From assembly GCA_945861635.1 (NCBI GenBank), contig CAMAWH010000022.1:1-64000 (forward strand): a stretch of DNA of 64,000 nt, in the 5' to 3' direction. Each line of letters starts with the position of its first letter. Positions within the stretch are counted from its first letter, which is position 1. Below are positions 1 to 8,700 of the stretch, piece after piece. A model generated the notes under the pieces. The model did not search any database. It saw only the letters and a list, made by a program, of their open reading frames with translations, and had not been told where the DNA came from. Both the position numbers and the translations under genes were made by a program. The DNA comes from Klebsiella pneumoniae. GTDB lineage: Bacteria > Myxococcota_A > UBA796 > SXON01.

Positions 1-355
1 GGAGGACGAGCAGAATGCCATGCAGGCCGGGCTCGTCGCAATTGAAGTAGGTACTCGAACCTTCCGAGACCCGGTGAATGTCGGGCTGCATGGACAGGGA
101 CAAGGCGAGGTGATCACTCGTTCCGTCCTGCGCGGCGGCGTCCGAATACATCGGATGTTTTTCCACGTAGTGGCCGTCGACCGTCATCCACACCTGACCG
201 TTTCCCGTCCACGCGTCGGTTGCCACGGCGACCTTCCACTTGGGTGCCGCAGGGTCGCAGGTCACCTTCGCGCTGACGATGTTTGGCGGTGCGTCGGAAA
301 CGGCCACGTCCGACGCGCTGGGAGGTCCATTTACGCAGGCGAGAAGGGAGAGCAT
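1..355 (-). CDS. Putative lipoprotein, 3' part cut by window edge
   Basis: The reading frame is open from an ATG at 355 to the window edge. It begins MLSLLACVNG, a very short hydrophobic stretch ending in a lipobox-like LLAC, followed by a Pro/Ser/Asp-rich linker and an extracellular-looking domain with several Trp, Tyr and Asp residues (VWMTVDGHYVEKHP). A GTG five codons upstream would give a slightly longer signal peptide and may be the true start. The product would be exported and lipid-anchored. It lies just downstream of another small lipoprotein on the same strand. I do not recognise the family. Confidence 0.55.
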   Translation of the reverse strand, partial: MLSLLACVNGPPSASDVAVSDAPPNIVSAKVTCDPAAPKWKVAVATDAWTGNGQVWMTVDGHYVEKHPMYSDAAAQDGTSDHLALSLSMQPDIHRVSEGSSTYFNCDEPGLHGILLVL

Positions 356-443
356 CGGTGAGTCCGCCACGGAACGCAGTGGGAAAAGCAGGCGCGGCGC
401 CCGCCTCGCGAGAGGGGGCGCCGCGCGGGAGGGTCCGAGAGGA

Positions 444-1001
444 CTAGTCGGCGACGACGCAGTCGTAGCCGAAGTCTTCGTAGTACCCGGCGACGCCGGA
501 AACCCAGCAGTTGTCACCCGTGCTGTCGCTGAGGATGTACGCCAGGGCGCCGCCGGCCGCGATGGTGTCCGTCAGGAGCGTGTACTTGTCGGACGAGTCG
601 GCGTCGAAGTCGGCGAGGCTGGCGTGGTCCCAGCTTCCGCCCGAGGCGCCGGCGCTGTGGCAGCGCTCGTAGCCGTTGCCGCCGTCCGCTTCCGCGTTGT
701 TCCCGGCAACACAGTCCTCACCGATCCAACCGCCGGCGCTCGTCTCGGCGATGCCGAAGAAGTAGCTGGAGTCCACGCCGTTGGTGATGCTGAGGCTGAC
801 GCCCGCGCTGTCCCAAGCGATCGTGGCGACCATGTCCGTGTCCGAGTCGGCGTCTGTGTCGGCATCGGTGTCCGTGTCGGCGTCCGCGGCGTCGGCGCCG
901 GAATCACAGGTCTTGTCACCGGAGTCACATTCGGAACCGGCGGTGCAGCCATTGAGGGCAAAGAGAGCGAGGATCGACGAAGCGAGAGTAAGGCGGGTCA
1001 T
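444..1001 (-). CDS. Small lipoprotein with Asp/Thr-rich linker
   Basis: This is a 185-residue lipoprotein. Its signal peptide starts MTRLTLASS and ends in the lipobox LNGC. After the Cys comes a linker rich in Asp, Thr, Ala and Ser (residues about 25-60) of the kind found between lipid anchor and globular domain in Myxococcota surface lipoproteins. The C-terminal domain has four or more Cys residues (ECD, GEDCVAG, YERCHS, NCWVSG), so disulfides are likely. I chose the ATG at 1001 because GGAG lies about six bases before it. Another in-frame ATG at 1013 would add MEKP but has no such site. Function unknown. Confidence 0.75.
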   Translation of the reverse strand: MTRLTLASSILALFALNGCTAGSECDSGDKTCDSGADAADADTDTDADTDADSDTDMVATIAWDSAGVSLSITNGVDSSYFFGIAETSAGGWIGEDCVAGNNAEADGGNGYERCHSAGASGGSWDHASLADFDADSSDKYTLLTDTIAAGGALAYILSDSTGDNCWVSGVAGYYEDFGYDCVVAD

Positions 1002-1110
1002 TGGTTTCTCCATCTTGTGGGTATCTTGACATGAACTTCACAAACTGGCGAGGGCTAGTCTGAAGCGGGCTCGGTTTACCGTGATGATGGGCGACTGGCA
1101 AGGGCTTTCT

Positions 1111-2829
1111 TCAGTCGATTGCAGGTTGATCGGCCTCCTCCTCCCACGTCTGGGGGTCGGAAGGTGGATACTCGCCTTGTCGCAATGCATCTCCGACGGC
1201 ATGCCGTTCTGCCGCCTGCTCGCGAAAGAGTGTACGTTCGATGCGGTCAAGCATCAGTGGCAGGCCCTCTCCCGTCATGGCGCTGACCGCTGTCGCGTCC
1301 CAGGTGGCCATCAGTGCGGAAACCCTCTCCGGATCTGCCCGATCGATTTGATTCAGGACCACCATCACGGGCACCTCTCCGGCGCCGAGTTCCTTCAATA
1401 CCGTCTCGACGGTGATCTTGTGGAATTCCGCCTCCTCGTCGCTGGCGTTGAGCACCAAGATTAGCAAGTCGGCCTCCAACGCCTCGTCCAGCGTGGACCG
1501 GAACGCATGGACGAGGTCCTTCGGCAGGCTCCGGATGAACCCCACGGTGTCCGTCAGGACGATCTCCCGCTCCTCTGGAAAACGAAGGCGGCGTGAGGTC
1601 GGGTCAAGCGTCGCAAAGAGCTTGTCTTCGGCGTCCACGCTCGCGTTGGTCATTCGATTGAGCAGCGTACTCTTTCCGGCATTCGTGTACCCGACAATCG
1701 CGACGAGGGGCAGGCCGACGCGCTTCCGACGGTCCCGTCGCATCGTCCGTTCCTTTGCGATCACCTTGAGTTGGCCTTCGACGCGGTGCAAGCGCTCATC
1801 GGCCCGCCGTCGATTGATCTCCAGCTTCGTTTCGCCCGGACCCCGCCCTCCCACGCCACCCGTCAGTCGACTCATGGCCGTGGGCATCAGCGCCAGGCGC
1901 GGTCTGCGATATCGCATCATCGCGAGTTCAACCTGAAGTTTTCCCTCTTTGGTGCTGGCGCGCTGCGCAAAGATGTCGAGGATGAGCTGCGTTCGGTCGA
2001 GCACCTTCAGCTCCGTCTCCTCCGCGATATTCCGCAGTTGTGACGGGGAGAGTTCCTGATCGAAGATGAGATGCTCCGCGCCGAGGTGCATGCAGCGGAC
2101 GACCAATTCCTTCAGGCGCCCCTGTCCGACGAGCGTGCGTCCATCCAACTCACGACGGATCTGCAGCACGCGGTCCATGACCTGCAGGCCCGCCGTTTCC
2201 GTCAGTCGTTCCAACTCATCCAGGGACTTCTTCGATCCCTTCGGATCCCTCGTCGTGACGGAAATGCACACGGCCCCGGCCCGTCCGTCGACTTTCTTGC
2301 GAATCGGCCCGAATTGCGCCTCAAGGTCGTGGATGAACGCGCCAAAGTCATCCTCCCACCCGTGGATGCCCGGCACCTTTTCGACCCGCCACATTTCTCC
2401 CGAGCCGGGGGGGATGAGATGGCCATATTCGATGGCGCCGGGCAGCCCGTCCAGGCCGGCCTGTACGACCACGACGCAATCCAGCCGGAGGAGCGCCAGG
2501 TCGGTCAAATCGTCTCGACTTACGCCTTCCCCGCGCAGGTGCGTGTGCAGCAGGCGGAGGCCACGAAAGCGGCTCCCGCCCGCGCGTTCACGGCCGAGAT
2601 CCGGGATGAACAACTGGTGCGCGTCACCGACGATGACCTTGTCCACCACACCGAGCCGATCGACAAGCACCCCCACCTGACGGTTGCACTCCCGCGCAAT
2701 CTCACACAAGCGACGTGCAAATTCGGCGCTGAGGAACCGTTCCGGCGCGATCCGGCGGTGGTAGAGCGACTGGAGCGCCTTTTGCTGGCTCGTCTTGAGC
2801 CCTTCCGTATTTCCGTGAATCGTCTCGAT
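1111..2829 (-). CDS. hflX: GTPase HflX, ribosome-splitting factor; apparent ATC start
   Basis: HflX is a GTPase that binds and splits stalled 70S ribosomes. The N-terminal HflX domain (residues about 1-220) reads HGNTEGLKTSQ...LYHRR...RQVGVLVDR. The linker GGVGGRGPGETKLE is diagnostic. The G domain has G1 GYTNAGKST, G3 DTVGF and G4 NQID. The conserved N-terminus lies upstream of the first ATG/GTG/TTG/CTG in frame: a TTG at 2709 would remove about 40 conserved residues. Between the in-frame TAA at 2872-2874 and the HGNT motif the only start-like codons are ATC (2827-2829) and ATT (2818-2820). ATC is preceded by GAGGAG (2836-2841) at a six-base gap, so I place the start there. A frameshift that connects an upstream ATG remains possible. 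The gene closes the minus-strand group with DUF423, DUF1450 and the HD protein. Confidence 0.88.
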   Translation of the reverse strand: METIHGNTEGLKTSQQKALQSLYHRRIAPERFLSAEFARRLCEIARECNRQVGVLVDRLGVVDKVIVGDAHQLFIPDLGRERAGGSRFRGLRLLHTHLRGEGVSRDDLTDLALLRLDCVVVVQAGLDGLPGAIEYGHLIPPGSGEMWRVEKVPGIHGWEDDFGAFIHDLEAQFGPIRKKVDGRAGAVCISVTTRDPKGSKKSLDELERLTETAGLQVMDRVLQIRRELDGRTLVGQGRLKELVVRCMHLGAEHLIFDQELSPSQLRNIAEETELKVLDRTQLILDIFAQRASTKEGKLQVELAMMRYRRPRLALMPTAMSRLTGGVGGRGPGETKLEINRRRADERLHRVEGQLKVIAKERTMRRDRRKRVGLPLVAIVGYTNAGKSTLLNRMTNASVDAEDKLFATLDPTSRRLRFPEEREIVLTDTVGFIRSLPKDLVHAFRSTLDEALEADLLILVLNASDEEAEFHKITVETVLKELGAGEVPVMVVLNQIDRADPERVSALMATWDATAVSAMTGEGLPLMLDRIERTLFREQAAERHAVGDALRQGEYPPSDPQTWEEEADQPAID

Positions 2830-2835
2830 GGGGTG

Positions 2836-2841
2836 CTCCTC
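2836..2841 (-). promoter_or_regulatory. Ribosome binding site deciding the hflX ATC start
   Basis: GAGGAG on the minus strand ends six bases before the ATC codon at 2829-2827. It is the only good Shine-Dalgarno match near the conserved HflX N-terminus and is the reason for choosing that rare start. Confidence 0.5.
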
Positions 2842-2893
2842 GTGGCCGGAGAATCCCGGCGAGCGCCATCGTTAGGCGCGGATCGAGGCCGCG

Positions 2894-3226
2894 TCAAGAC
2901 GGCGGGCGAATCGCCATCGTGAGCCACCCGGCGATCAGCGCAAGCCCCCCGACCGGCGTGATGACTCCGAGTCGGGGCGCGTCGAGCAGCACCAGTGCAT
3001 ACAGGCTTCCGCTGAACAGCGTGATGCCGACGACCCACAATCGTCTCGCGATGGCAGGTGTGTTTGGAAGGGCGAGAGCAACGGCGTGGACGAGGTGGTA
3101 GACGGCGGCGGTCTTCCATGTGTCCAAGCGGGGATGACCTTCGAGCGCGTGTGCGCCGAACGCGCCGGCGGCCACGGCGATGGCGCCGATCCAGCCCGCG
3201 CATCGGGGAGGAGGCCACGCCGTCAT
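2894..3226 (-). CDS. DUF423 family inner-membrane protein
   Basis: This 110-residue protein has about four hydrophobic segments and the hallmarks of DUF423 (YgdD-like) small membrane proteins: GAFGAHAL near residue 20, WKTAAVYHLVHA in the first half, LFSGSLYALVL in the middle, and ITPVGGLALIAGW near the end. Family function is unknown. Its ATG overlaps the stop codon of the DUF1450 gene (ATGA), which implies translational coupling. hflX follows after about 64 bases. Confidence 0.85.
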   Translation of the reverse strand: MTAWPPPRCAGWIGAIAVAAGAFGAHALEGHPRLDTWKTAAVYHLVHAVALALPNTPAIARRLWVVGITLFSGSLYALVLLDAPRLGVITPVGGLALIAGWLTMAIRPPS

Positions 3227-3426
3227 CGTAACGCCTCCAACGCTTCAAGAAGTTCTTCTGCTGTTCGAAAGCGGGTAGTCATGCCGTCGATACGCGCGAT
3301 CAGCCACCGCTCGCACACCTCACATTTGTCGAAACATTCGACCGTGGACAGGGATTCCGGCATCCGTTCGGCGAGATCCGGCGCGTGCCGCGCCATTCCC
3401 GTTTTACAGACCACCACCTCGATCAC
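3223..3426 (-). CDS. DUF1450 (YuzB-like) small Cys-rich protein
   Basis: From a GTG at 3426 the gene encodes 67 residues. The pattern is IEVVVCKTG at the start, VECFDKCEVCERW in the middle, then IDGMTTRF and a helix AEELLEALEAL. This matches the layout of the DUF1450/YuzB group (thioredoxin-like fold, CxxC-type cysteines, then a short strand and a helix). The GTG overlaps the TGA of the HD gene upstream (GTGA), and its own TGA overlaps the ATG of the DUF423 gene (ATGA). An in-frame start further upstream, at 3519, would add a low-complexity Gly/Arg stretch lying inside the HD gene and is unlikely. Confidence 0.65.
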   Translation of the reverse strand: MIEVVVCKTGMARHAPDLAERMPESLSTVECFDKCEVCERWLIARIDGMTTRFRTAEELLEALEALR

Positions 3427-4022
3427 GACGATTCGAGCCCGGCACCCGCCTCGGCCTCCGCGTCCGCCAGCAGGCCGTCGACCTCTGCGCGCAGTCGCCG
3501 GTGCAGCGCATGGTCCCACCCCACGCCGAGCGCGATGGTGACGGCGTCGTAGTACCAGAGCGTGCCGCGCCTCCCGCCGGAGAATCGCTCCCAGATGCGC
3601 GGTCCGATCTCCGCGTGATCGCGTCGGATGGACATGCAGTTGTGCAGTTTGTCGGCCGCCGAGATCAACTTGAGGTCGTGCGCCTCATGTTGGAGATGCG
3701 CGATGTAGGCGTGTTTTCGCTCCTTCCACGGTGGCTTCGGGTGCGTGTCGGAGTCGGACAGCGCACGCACGTAGCCGGCAACGCGAGGGCCAAAACGTTC
3801 GGATAGCGCGTTGAGATCGGCGCCTTCGATGTCCTCGAGCCAATCGTGGAGGACGGCGCCGATCATCTGGTCTTCGTCCCCGCCGTACTCGCCGACAAGG
3901 ACCATGACGTGAAGGAGGTGGGTCAGGTAGGGGATGTCGGTGCCCTTCCGCGTAACCCCACGAAATGACTGCATGGCCAAAAGCACGGCGTCATCGAGTC
4001 GAGGCGAGTAGGCGTCGGGCAT
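3423..4022 (-). CDS. HD-domain hydrolase, RelA/SpoT or MESH1-like
   Basis: This 199-residue protein is a single HD domain. The first metal-binding His falls near YLTHLLHV (about residue 35), the HD pair is in AVLHDWLED (about residue 60), and SAADKLHN (about residue 130) supplies the downstream Asp and Asn. The HDxxED and ADKxHN signatures are those of the (p)ppGpp hydrolase branch (SpoT hydrolase domain, MESH1), so alarmone hydrolysis is a reasonable inference, although other nucleotides cannot be excluded. No synthetase, TGS or ACT domain is present. It is the first gene of the coupled group that ends in hflX. Its ATG is about 60 bases from the divergent GAF-protein gene. Confidence 0.75.
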   Translation of the reverse strand: MPDAYSPRLDDAVLLAMQSFRGVTRKGTDIPYLTHLLHVMVLVGEYGGDEDQMIGAVLHDWLEDIEGADLNALSERFGPRVAGYVRALSDSDTHPKPPWKERKHAYIAHLQHEAHDLKLISAADKLHNCMSIRRDHAEIGPRIWERFSGGRRGTLWYYDAVTIALGVGWDHALHRRLRAEVDGLLADAEAEAGAGLESS

Positions 4023-4083
4023 GTTGCGTGCCTAACTTGGCGACGCGGACGGGCAGTGAGATAGGATTCGCGGAGGAGTTCCC

Positions 4084-4935
4084 ATGCCCAAGTGGAAGGT
4101 TTCGATCGGGATCATGACTGTCGAGGCGGAAAGCGGCAATTGGCTGGGCGCTCTCGGTCAGGCGCTCCCGCAGGTGGGGATGGAGATGGGCTCGCTCGGG
4201 CGGCTCGTCTGCGCGATTGACCCAGACGGCACGGTGCGCGCGCGTGACCCCGTGACCGATATGGAAATCCTGATCGAGCAGGTGGACCCTCCGGAGGCGG
4301 CTTCGGCGGGTGCGGCCGCGCCCCCGTCGCTCGACATGCCGTCGCCGTCGATTGGAGAGATTTTCGACGCGCCGGAAGAAGCGCCTGCGACCTGGGACGA
4401 CGCGACGATGGATCGGCCGGAAGCGCCGGCTCCCGGCGCGTTGAGTGACCGGATGGATGATCTGTTCATGATGACGGGAGACATCGCCGAGGCAAGCAGT
4501 ATGCGGGGCGCGTGCGAAACGGCCCTCAACATCCTCACCCAGCTCGTCCCTGCCGATGCGGGCGCGGTGTTCGTGCGTACGCGCGGTGGCGATTCCTTGC
4601 GCTTCACGGCGGCGTTGGGGCCGCGGTCGAAAAGCCTCATCGAAACGAATATCCCCATCGATCAGGGCATCGCCGGCTTTGCGTACCAGTTCGGCATGGG
4701 CATCATCATCGAAGATGTTGCCAGAGATGTTCGGCATTACAAGCGGGTAGATCGCTCTACGGGGTACCACACGCGCTCCCTGCTTGCGGTTCCCATCCGG
4801 ACGGCCGACGGCGCTGCGCTCGGTTGCATGGAATTGTTGAACCCGCCCCGCCGATTCGTGGCGGACGACCTGGAAGTCGCGCGCATGGTCGCGCAGTCCC
4901 TCGGGGAATACCTGCGCGGCGCGATCGGGGGATAG
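4084..4935 (+). CDS. GAF-domain sensory protein
   Basis: This 283-residue soluble protein has an N-terminal beta-rich segment (residues 1-65, MPKWKVSIGIMTVEAESG), an Ala/Pro/Asp-rich linker (about 70-125) and a GAF domain (about 130-280) with the usual LAVPIRTADGAALGCMEL core. GAF domains bind small ligands such as cyclic nucleotides or chromophores; the ligand here cannot be told. No output domain is attached, so it may signal through a partner. The start has a strong GGAGGAG site. A TAGGAT hexamer about 16 bases before the ATG is a likely -10 element. Confidence 0.8.
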   Translation: MPKWKVSIGIMTVEAESGNWLGALGQALPQVGMEMGSLGRLVCAIDPDGTVRARDPVTDMEILIEQVDPPEAASAGAAAPPSLDMPSPSIGEIFDAPEEAPATWDDATMDRPEAPAPGALSDRMDDLFMMTGDIAEASSMRGACETALNILTQLVPADAGAVFVRTRGGDSLRFTAALGPRSKSLIETNIPIDQGIAGFAYQFGMGIIIEDVARDVRHYKRVDRSTGYHTRSLLAVPIRTADGAALGCMELLNPPRRFVADDLEVARMVAQSLGEYLRGAIGG

Positions 4936-4998
4936 CCTCGCTTCGTCCGCCGGGCGGAGGACCGCTCACGACGTTCAGGTGGGCGGACATTTTTTGGC

Positions 4999-5030
4999 TT
5001 GCAATTTTCCGGGCCTGAACATACGGTCAG
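4999..5030 (+). promoter_or_regulatory. Candidate SOS promoter and LexA box for imuA
   Basis: TTGCAA at 4999-5004 and TACGGT at 5022-5027 are spaced by 17 bases and resemble -35 and -10 elements. Over the -10 lies CCTGAACATACGGTCAG (5014-5030), an imperfect palindrome. From memory, its complement fits the published Myxococcus LexA consensus CTRHAMRYBYGTTCAGS at 15 of 17 positions. The predicted transcription start coincides with the ATG at 5034, so the mRNA would be leaderless. LexA bound here would block the -10, as expected for an SOS mutagenesis operon. Confidence 0.5.
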
Positions 5031-5033
5031 TGC

Positions 5034-5789
5034 ATGGCGCTCCCTGCCTCCGACCGTGCTTCCGTCCTCGCCCAACTTCGGGCGCGGTTGGACACGCCCC
5101 GTGTTCTGGCTGGGCGTGTTCTGGCGGGTGGGGGTGCGGGGGGCCGGCTTCCGGGGGGGCTGTCCGGGGTGGATGCGTGGTTCGGCGGCTGGCCGTCTCC
5201 GGGCGTCACAGAAATCGTGGGGGCGCCGGGTTCCGGCCGTCTGGCGGCGATTCTTCCTGCACTTTCAACCTTGACGCGTCAAGGACATTCGATCGTGGTG
5301 ATCGATCCAGGCATGCAGATTCATCCCCCGGGTTTGGACATGGATCTGGCGGCTGTGGTGCTGGTGCGTCCACCGGGTGATCAGGCGGGGTGGGTGGCGG
5401 AGCAAGTGGCCCGGTCCGGGGCTGTCCAGGCGATGCTGTTGCTCGATCCGCCGCGGCTCGGGCGTGCGGGGCTGCGCATCACACGGGCCTGTGAGGCGGG
5501 AAACATGGCGGTCTTCGTGGTTGCGGAGGAGGCGGAGGCGGATCTGCCCGCTGCGCTGCGGCTCTCGACGCTTGGCTGGCAAGGGGATGGAATTCGTGTC
5601 CGCTGCACCCGCAGTCGGGATGGGCGTCAGGTGGGGGAGCGTGTGCTTGACCTGCACAACACCGAGTCGGTGGTCGCGGGGCCGGCGGTCGCGGGGCGAG
5701 TAATCACGGGGCCGGTAGGTGCCGGTGTCGTGCGCCCGCGCGGGCAGGTGCTTTCCTTGTTCGGACGGTCGGTTGGGGCGGTGCGGTGA
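5034..5789 (+). CDS. imuA: ImuA-like RecA-fold protein of the mutasome
   Basis: This 251-residue protein has the ImuA/SulA-like RecA fold. A helix-rich N-terminus is followed by LPGGLSGVDAWFGG and a P-loop-like VGAPGSGRLA (about residues 60-72), where the usual Walker Lys is Arg. A hydrophobic strand AMLLLDPPRLG follows near residue 137. ImuA helps assemble translesion synthesis with ImuB and DnaE2 after DNA damage. Its stop overlaps the start of the fused imuB-dnaE2 gene by four bases (GTGA), the expected gene order for this cassette. Identification rests on position and fold-level motifs more than on strict sequence signatures. Confidence 0.8.
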   Translation: MALPASDRASVLAQLRARLDTPRVLAGRVLAGGGAGGRLPGGLSGVDAWFGGWPSPGVTEIVGAPGSGRLAAILPALSTLTRQGHSIVVIDPGMQIHPPGLDMDLAAVVLVRPPGDQAGWVAEQVARSGAVQAMLLLDPPRLGRAGLRITRACEAGNMAVFVVAEEAEADLPAALRLSTLGWQGDGIRVRCTRSRDGRQVGERVLDLHNTESVVAGPAVAGRVITGPVGAGVVRPRGQVLSLFGRSVGAVR

Positions 5790-8700
5790 GGTTCGTCGCG
5801 GCCATCCACCTCCCCACCTTCCGCCTCGTTCGGTGTGGCGTGGAGCCGACGCAGGCGGCGGTGTTGATCGCGTTCGAACGCAACGCAGATCGGGTGCAGA
5901 CGGCTTCGCCGGTCGCGGAAGAGGCGGGTGTGCGCGCCGGAATGACGTTGGCCGAAGCACGCGCCATGCTGCCGGGGCTGGCGCACGAACGGCTGGATTC
6001 CGTAGGCGAAATTGCGGATCTGCTCGCGCTGCGCGACACGCTGTTGCGTTTCAGCCCGGCGGTGGCGGCCGTCCCTCCGGAGGCGCTGCTGGTCGAGATC
6101 GACGAGGACGCGCTCCCAGGGCTGTGCCGTTACTTGACCGGCGTCGGTCACGCCGACGCACGCATCGCGCTTTCGCCAGACGGTCGGGCGAGTCTTGTGC
6201 TGGCGCGGTGCGTGAAAGGGCAAAGTATCGTCGTAAGGCAGTCGGAGCTTGCCGAGGCATTGGCGCCACTCCCCATCGAGTCGATTGGCCTTGCCGACAT
6301 GGTGCTTGACGCGCTGGGTGACGCAGGAATCACGACGATCGGTCAGTTCGCTGCCCTGCCCGTAGCGGCGTTGACGGGCAGATTCGGGGCCGAAGCCGGA
6401 GAACTCCACACGCTGGTTCGTGGGGGTGCGCCCGCGCGGCTCGTACCCGTCATCCCCCCACGTGATGAGCCGGCGTGGCAGATGGAATTTCCCGATCCCG
6501 TCGATGCGATCGAGCCCGTTCTTTTCGTGTTGAACGGGCTCGTACGAGAGTGTTGTGCAGCCCTCGACCGCACGGAAGAAGCGGCCAGCCGCGTGCAGGT
6601 GCGCTTCCGTTTGGAAGAAGGAGAACACCTTGTTCCGGTGAGGCTTGGGCAGGCTGCCCGGGGTGCCGATCGCATCTTCCGGCTCCTGCGGTCACGGCTG
6701 GAGCGCGTCGTGTTTGCCACGCCGGTGGTCGCGGTTGGGTTGGAGTTGTTGGAGGCAAGTCCGTGGCACCCGCCGCAACCGGGGTTGTTCGACCGCTCGC
6801 AGGCCCTCGAGCCACTCCCCGATTTAATCGCGCGCCTGGAAGATGCGCTCGGCCCCGAGGCGGTCGTGCGTCCAGCGGTTGTCGATACCCACCGTCCAGA
6901 AGCCGCCTGGCAAGCTGGGGAGGCAGACCATGTCCCAGAAGGAAAGACCGACCCGGTTCAACCCCACGCGCCCGTCACGATGCCGCGTCCGCGTCCTCCC
7001 CTACTCCTGCCCCTTGCCACCCCTCTTCGGGTTGCTGCAGCGCCGTCCGGCCGGCCACGCGCAGTATTGCTGTCGCAGGATTGGTTTCCGCTCGTGGAGA
7101 CGGAAGGCCCCGAACGCCTGAGTGGGGAATGGTGGAAGAAGACGGATTTTGACCGTGACTACTGGCGGGTCACAATGGGGGATGGCCGGCGGGCCTGGAT
7201 CTTTCGAGAGACCATTGCGTCCAGTGGCCCAGGGCTGGGCTTACAGCGTTGGTACCTGCACGGGTGGCTGGATGCGGGGTCGGCTTTGGGCATGCGTGCG
7301 CAAATCCGAACGTCCAAGGGCGCGCCGCCCAGGTACGCCGAGCTTATCGCCCAGTCGAACTATTCATTTACGGAAGGTGCCAGCTTTCCGGAGGAGCTGT
7401 CCGAGCGGGCAGGGGCGCTTGGGTTGCACGCGCTCGCCCTTACCGACCGTGACGGGGTGTATGGCGCCGTCCGTTTCCATCGAGACGCCAAAACACGGGC
7501 TCTGGCCATGCTGCACGGTAGCCTCCTCACGGTGCGCACAGGGAAGCAGACGCTGGAGGAAGGAGGGGGCGCCGCAAGTGTCGTTGCGCTGGTACAAAGT
7601 CTGGCCGGATGGGGCACGCTGTGCCGCCTCCTCTCCACGGCCCGGGGCGAAGTGCAGAAGGGCAGGGCGGAACTTCCGTTCGAGCGGCTGTGTGAGGCGA
7701 ATGACGGTCTGATCCTCCTCGCGCGCGGAGAGTGGGATGCCGCATCGTTGGCCCGTCTTCGAGAGGCCACGGGTGACCGCCTGTATCGAGCCGTCAGCCG
7801 CCGCCTCGACCCGGGAGAAGAAGCGCGGATCGCATCCCTCGTCGATGAAGAACTTCCCTGTGTCGCGACGGGTGACGTCCTGATGCACGACGCCTCGCGC
7901 CGGCGTCTGCAAGATGTGCTGACCTGCATCCGCCTCGGCCTGACGCTCGACCAAGCGGGAACCCGACTTCAGCCGAATGCCGAGCGGGTTTTACGGAGTC
8001 CCGAGCGCGCACAGCGCCTGTTCGGGGCGTGGCCGGGGCTCGTGGAGCGCACGGTGGAGATCGCGGATCGATGTGCATTTTCCCTCAAAGAACTGCGCTA
8101 CTCCTACCCGCGGGAGGTCGTGCCCGATGGCTATGGCCCGCTGGCGTGGCTGCGGGAACTGGTGCGCCGCGGCTTGTGGGAGCGATACCGCGGCAGTGTC
8201 CCCGCCACCGTGCTGCGTCAGGTCGAGTACGAGCTGGCGGTCATCGAACGAATGGATTTTCCCGCGTACTTTCTGACAGTCCACGATCTCGTCCGCTTTG
8301 CTCGCTCTCGCGGCATCCTCTGTCAGGGGCGCGGCAGTGCCGCCAACTCCGCCGTGTGCTGGGCGCTTGGAATTACCGCTGTAGACCCAGCCCAATCCTC
8401 CTTGCTGTTCGAACGGTTCATCTCGGAAGAGCGGGGCGAGCCGCCGGATATCGATGTTGACTTCGAGCACGAACGTCGGGAAGAGGTGATTCAGTACACG
8501 TACGAAAAGTACGGCCGGAATCGGGCGGCCATGGTCAACGAGGTCATCTGCTACCGCGGACGCATGGCGATGCGAGACGTTGGCAAGGCCGTCGGTTTGG
8601 GCCTCGATCAGGTCGATCGGCTCGCCAAGCTCATGGACAGCTGGTCCATGCGCTCGGTGGACGCCGCCCGTTTATGTGAAGCCGGACTGGATCCGACGGA

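Noticed and set aside
1111-2709. HflX starting at the TTG at 2709
   Set aside because: This would remove about 40 conserved N-terminal residues including HGNTEGLKTSQ.
5627-6628. Minus-strand frame opposite ImuB
   Set aside because: His/Arg-rich shadow without motifs; lies under conserved ImuB coding sequence.
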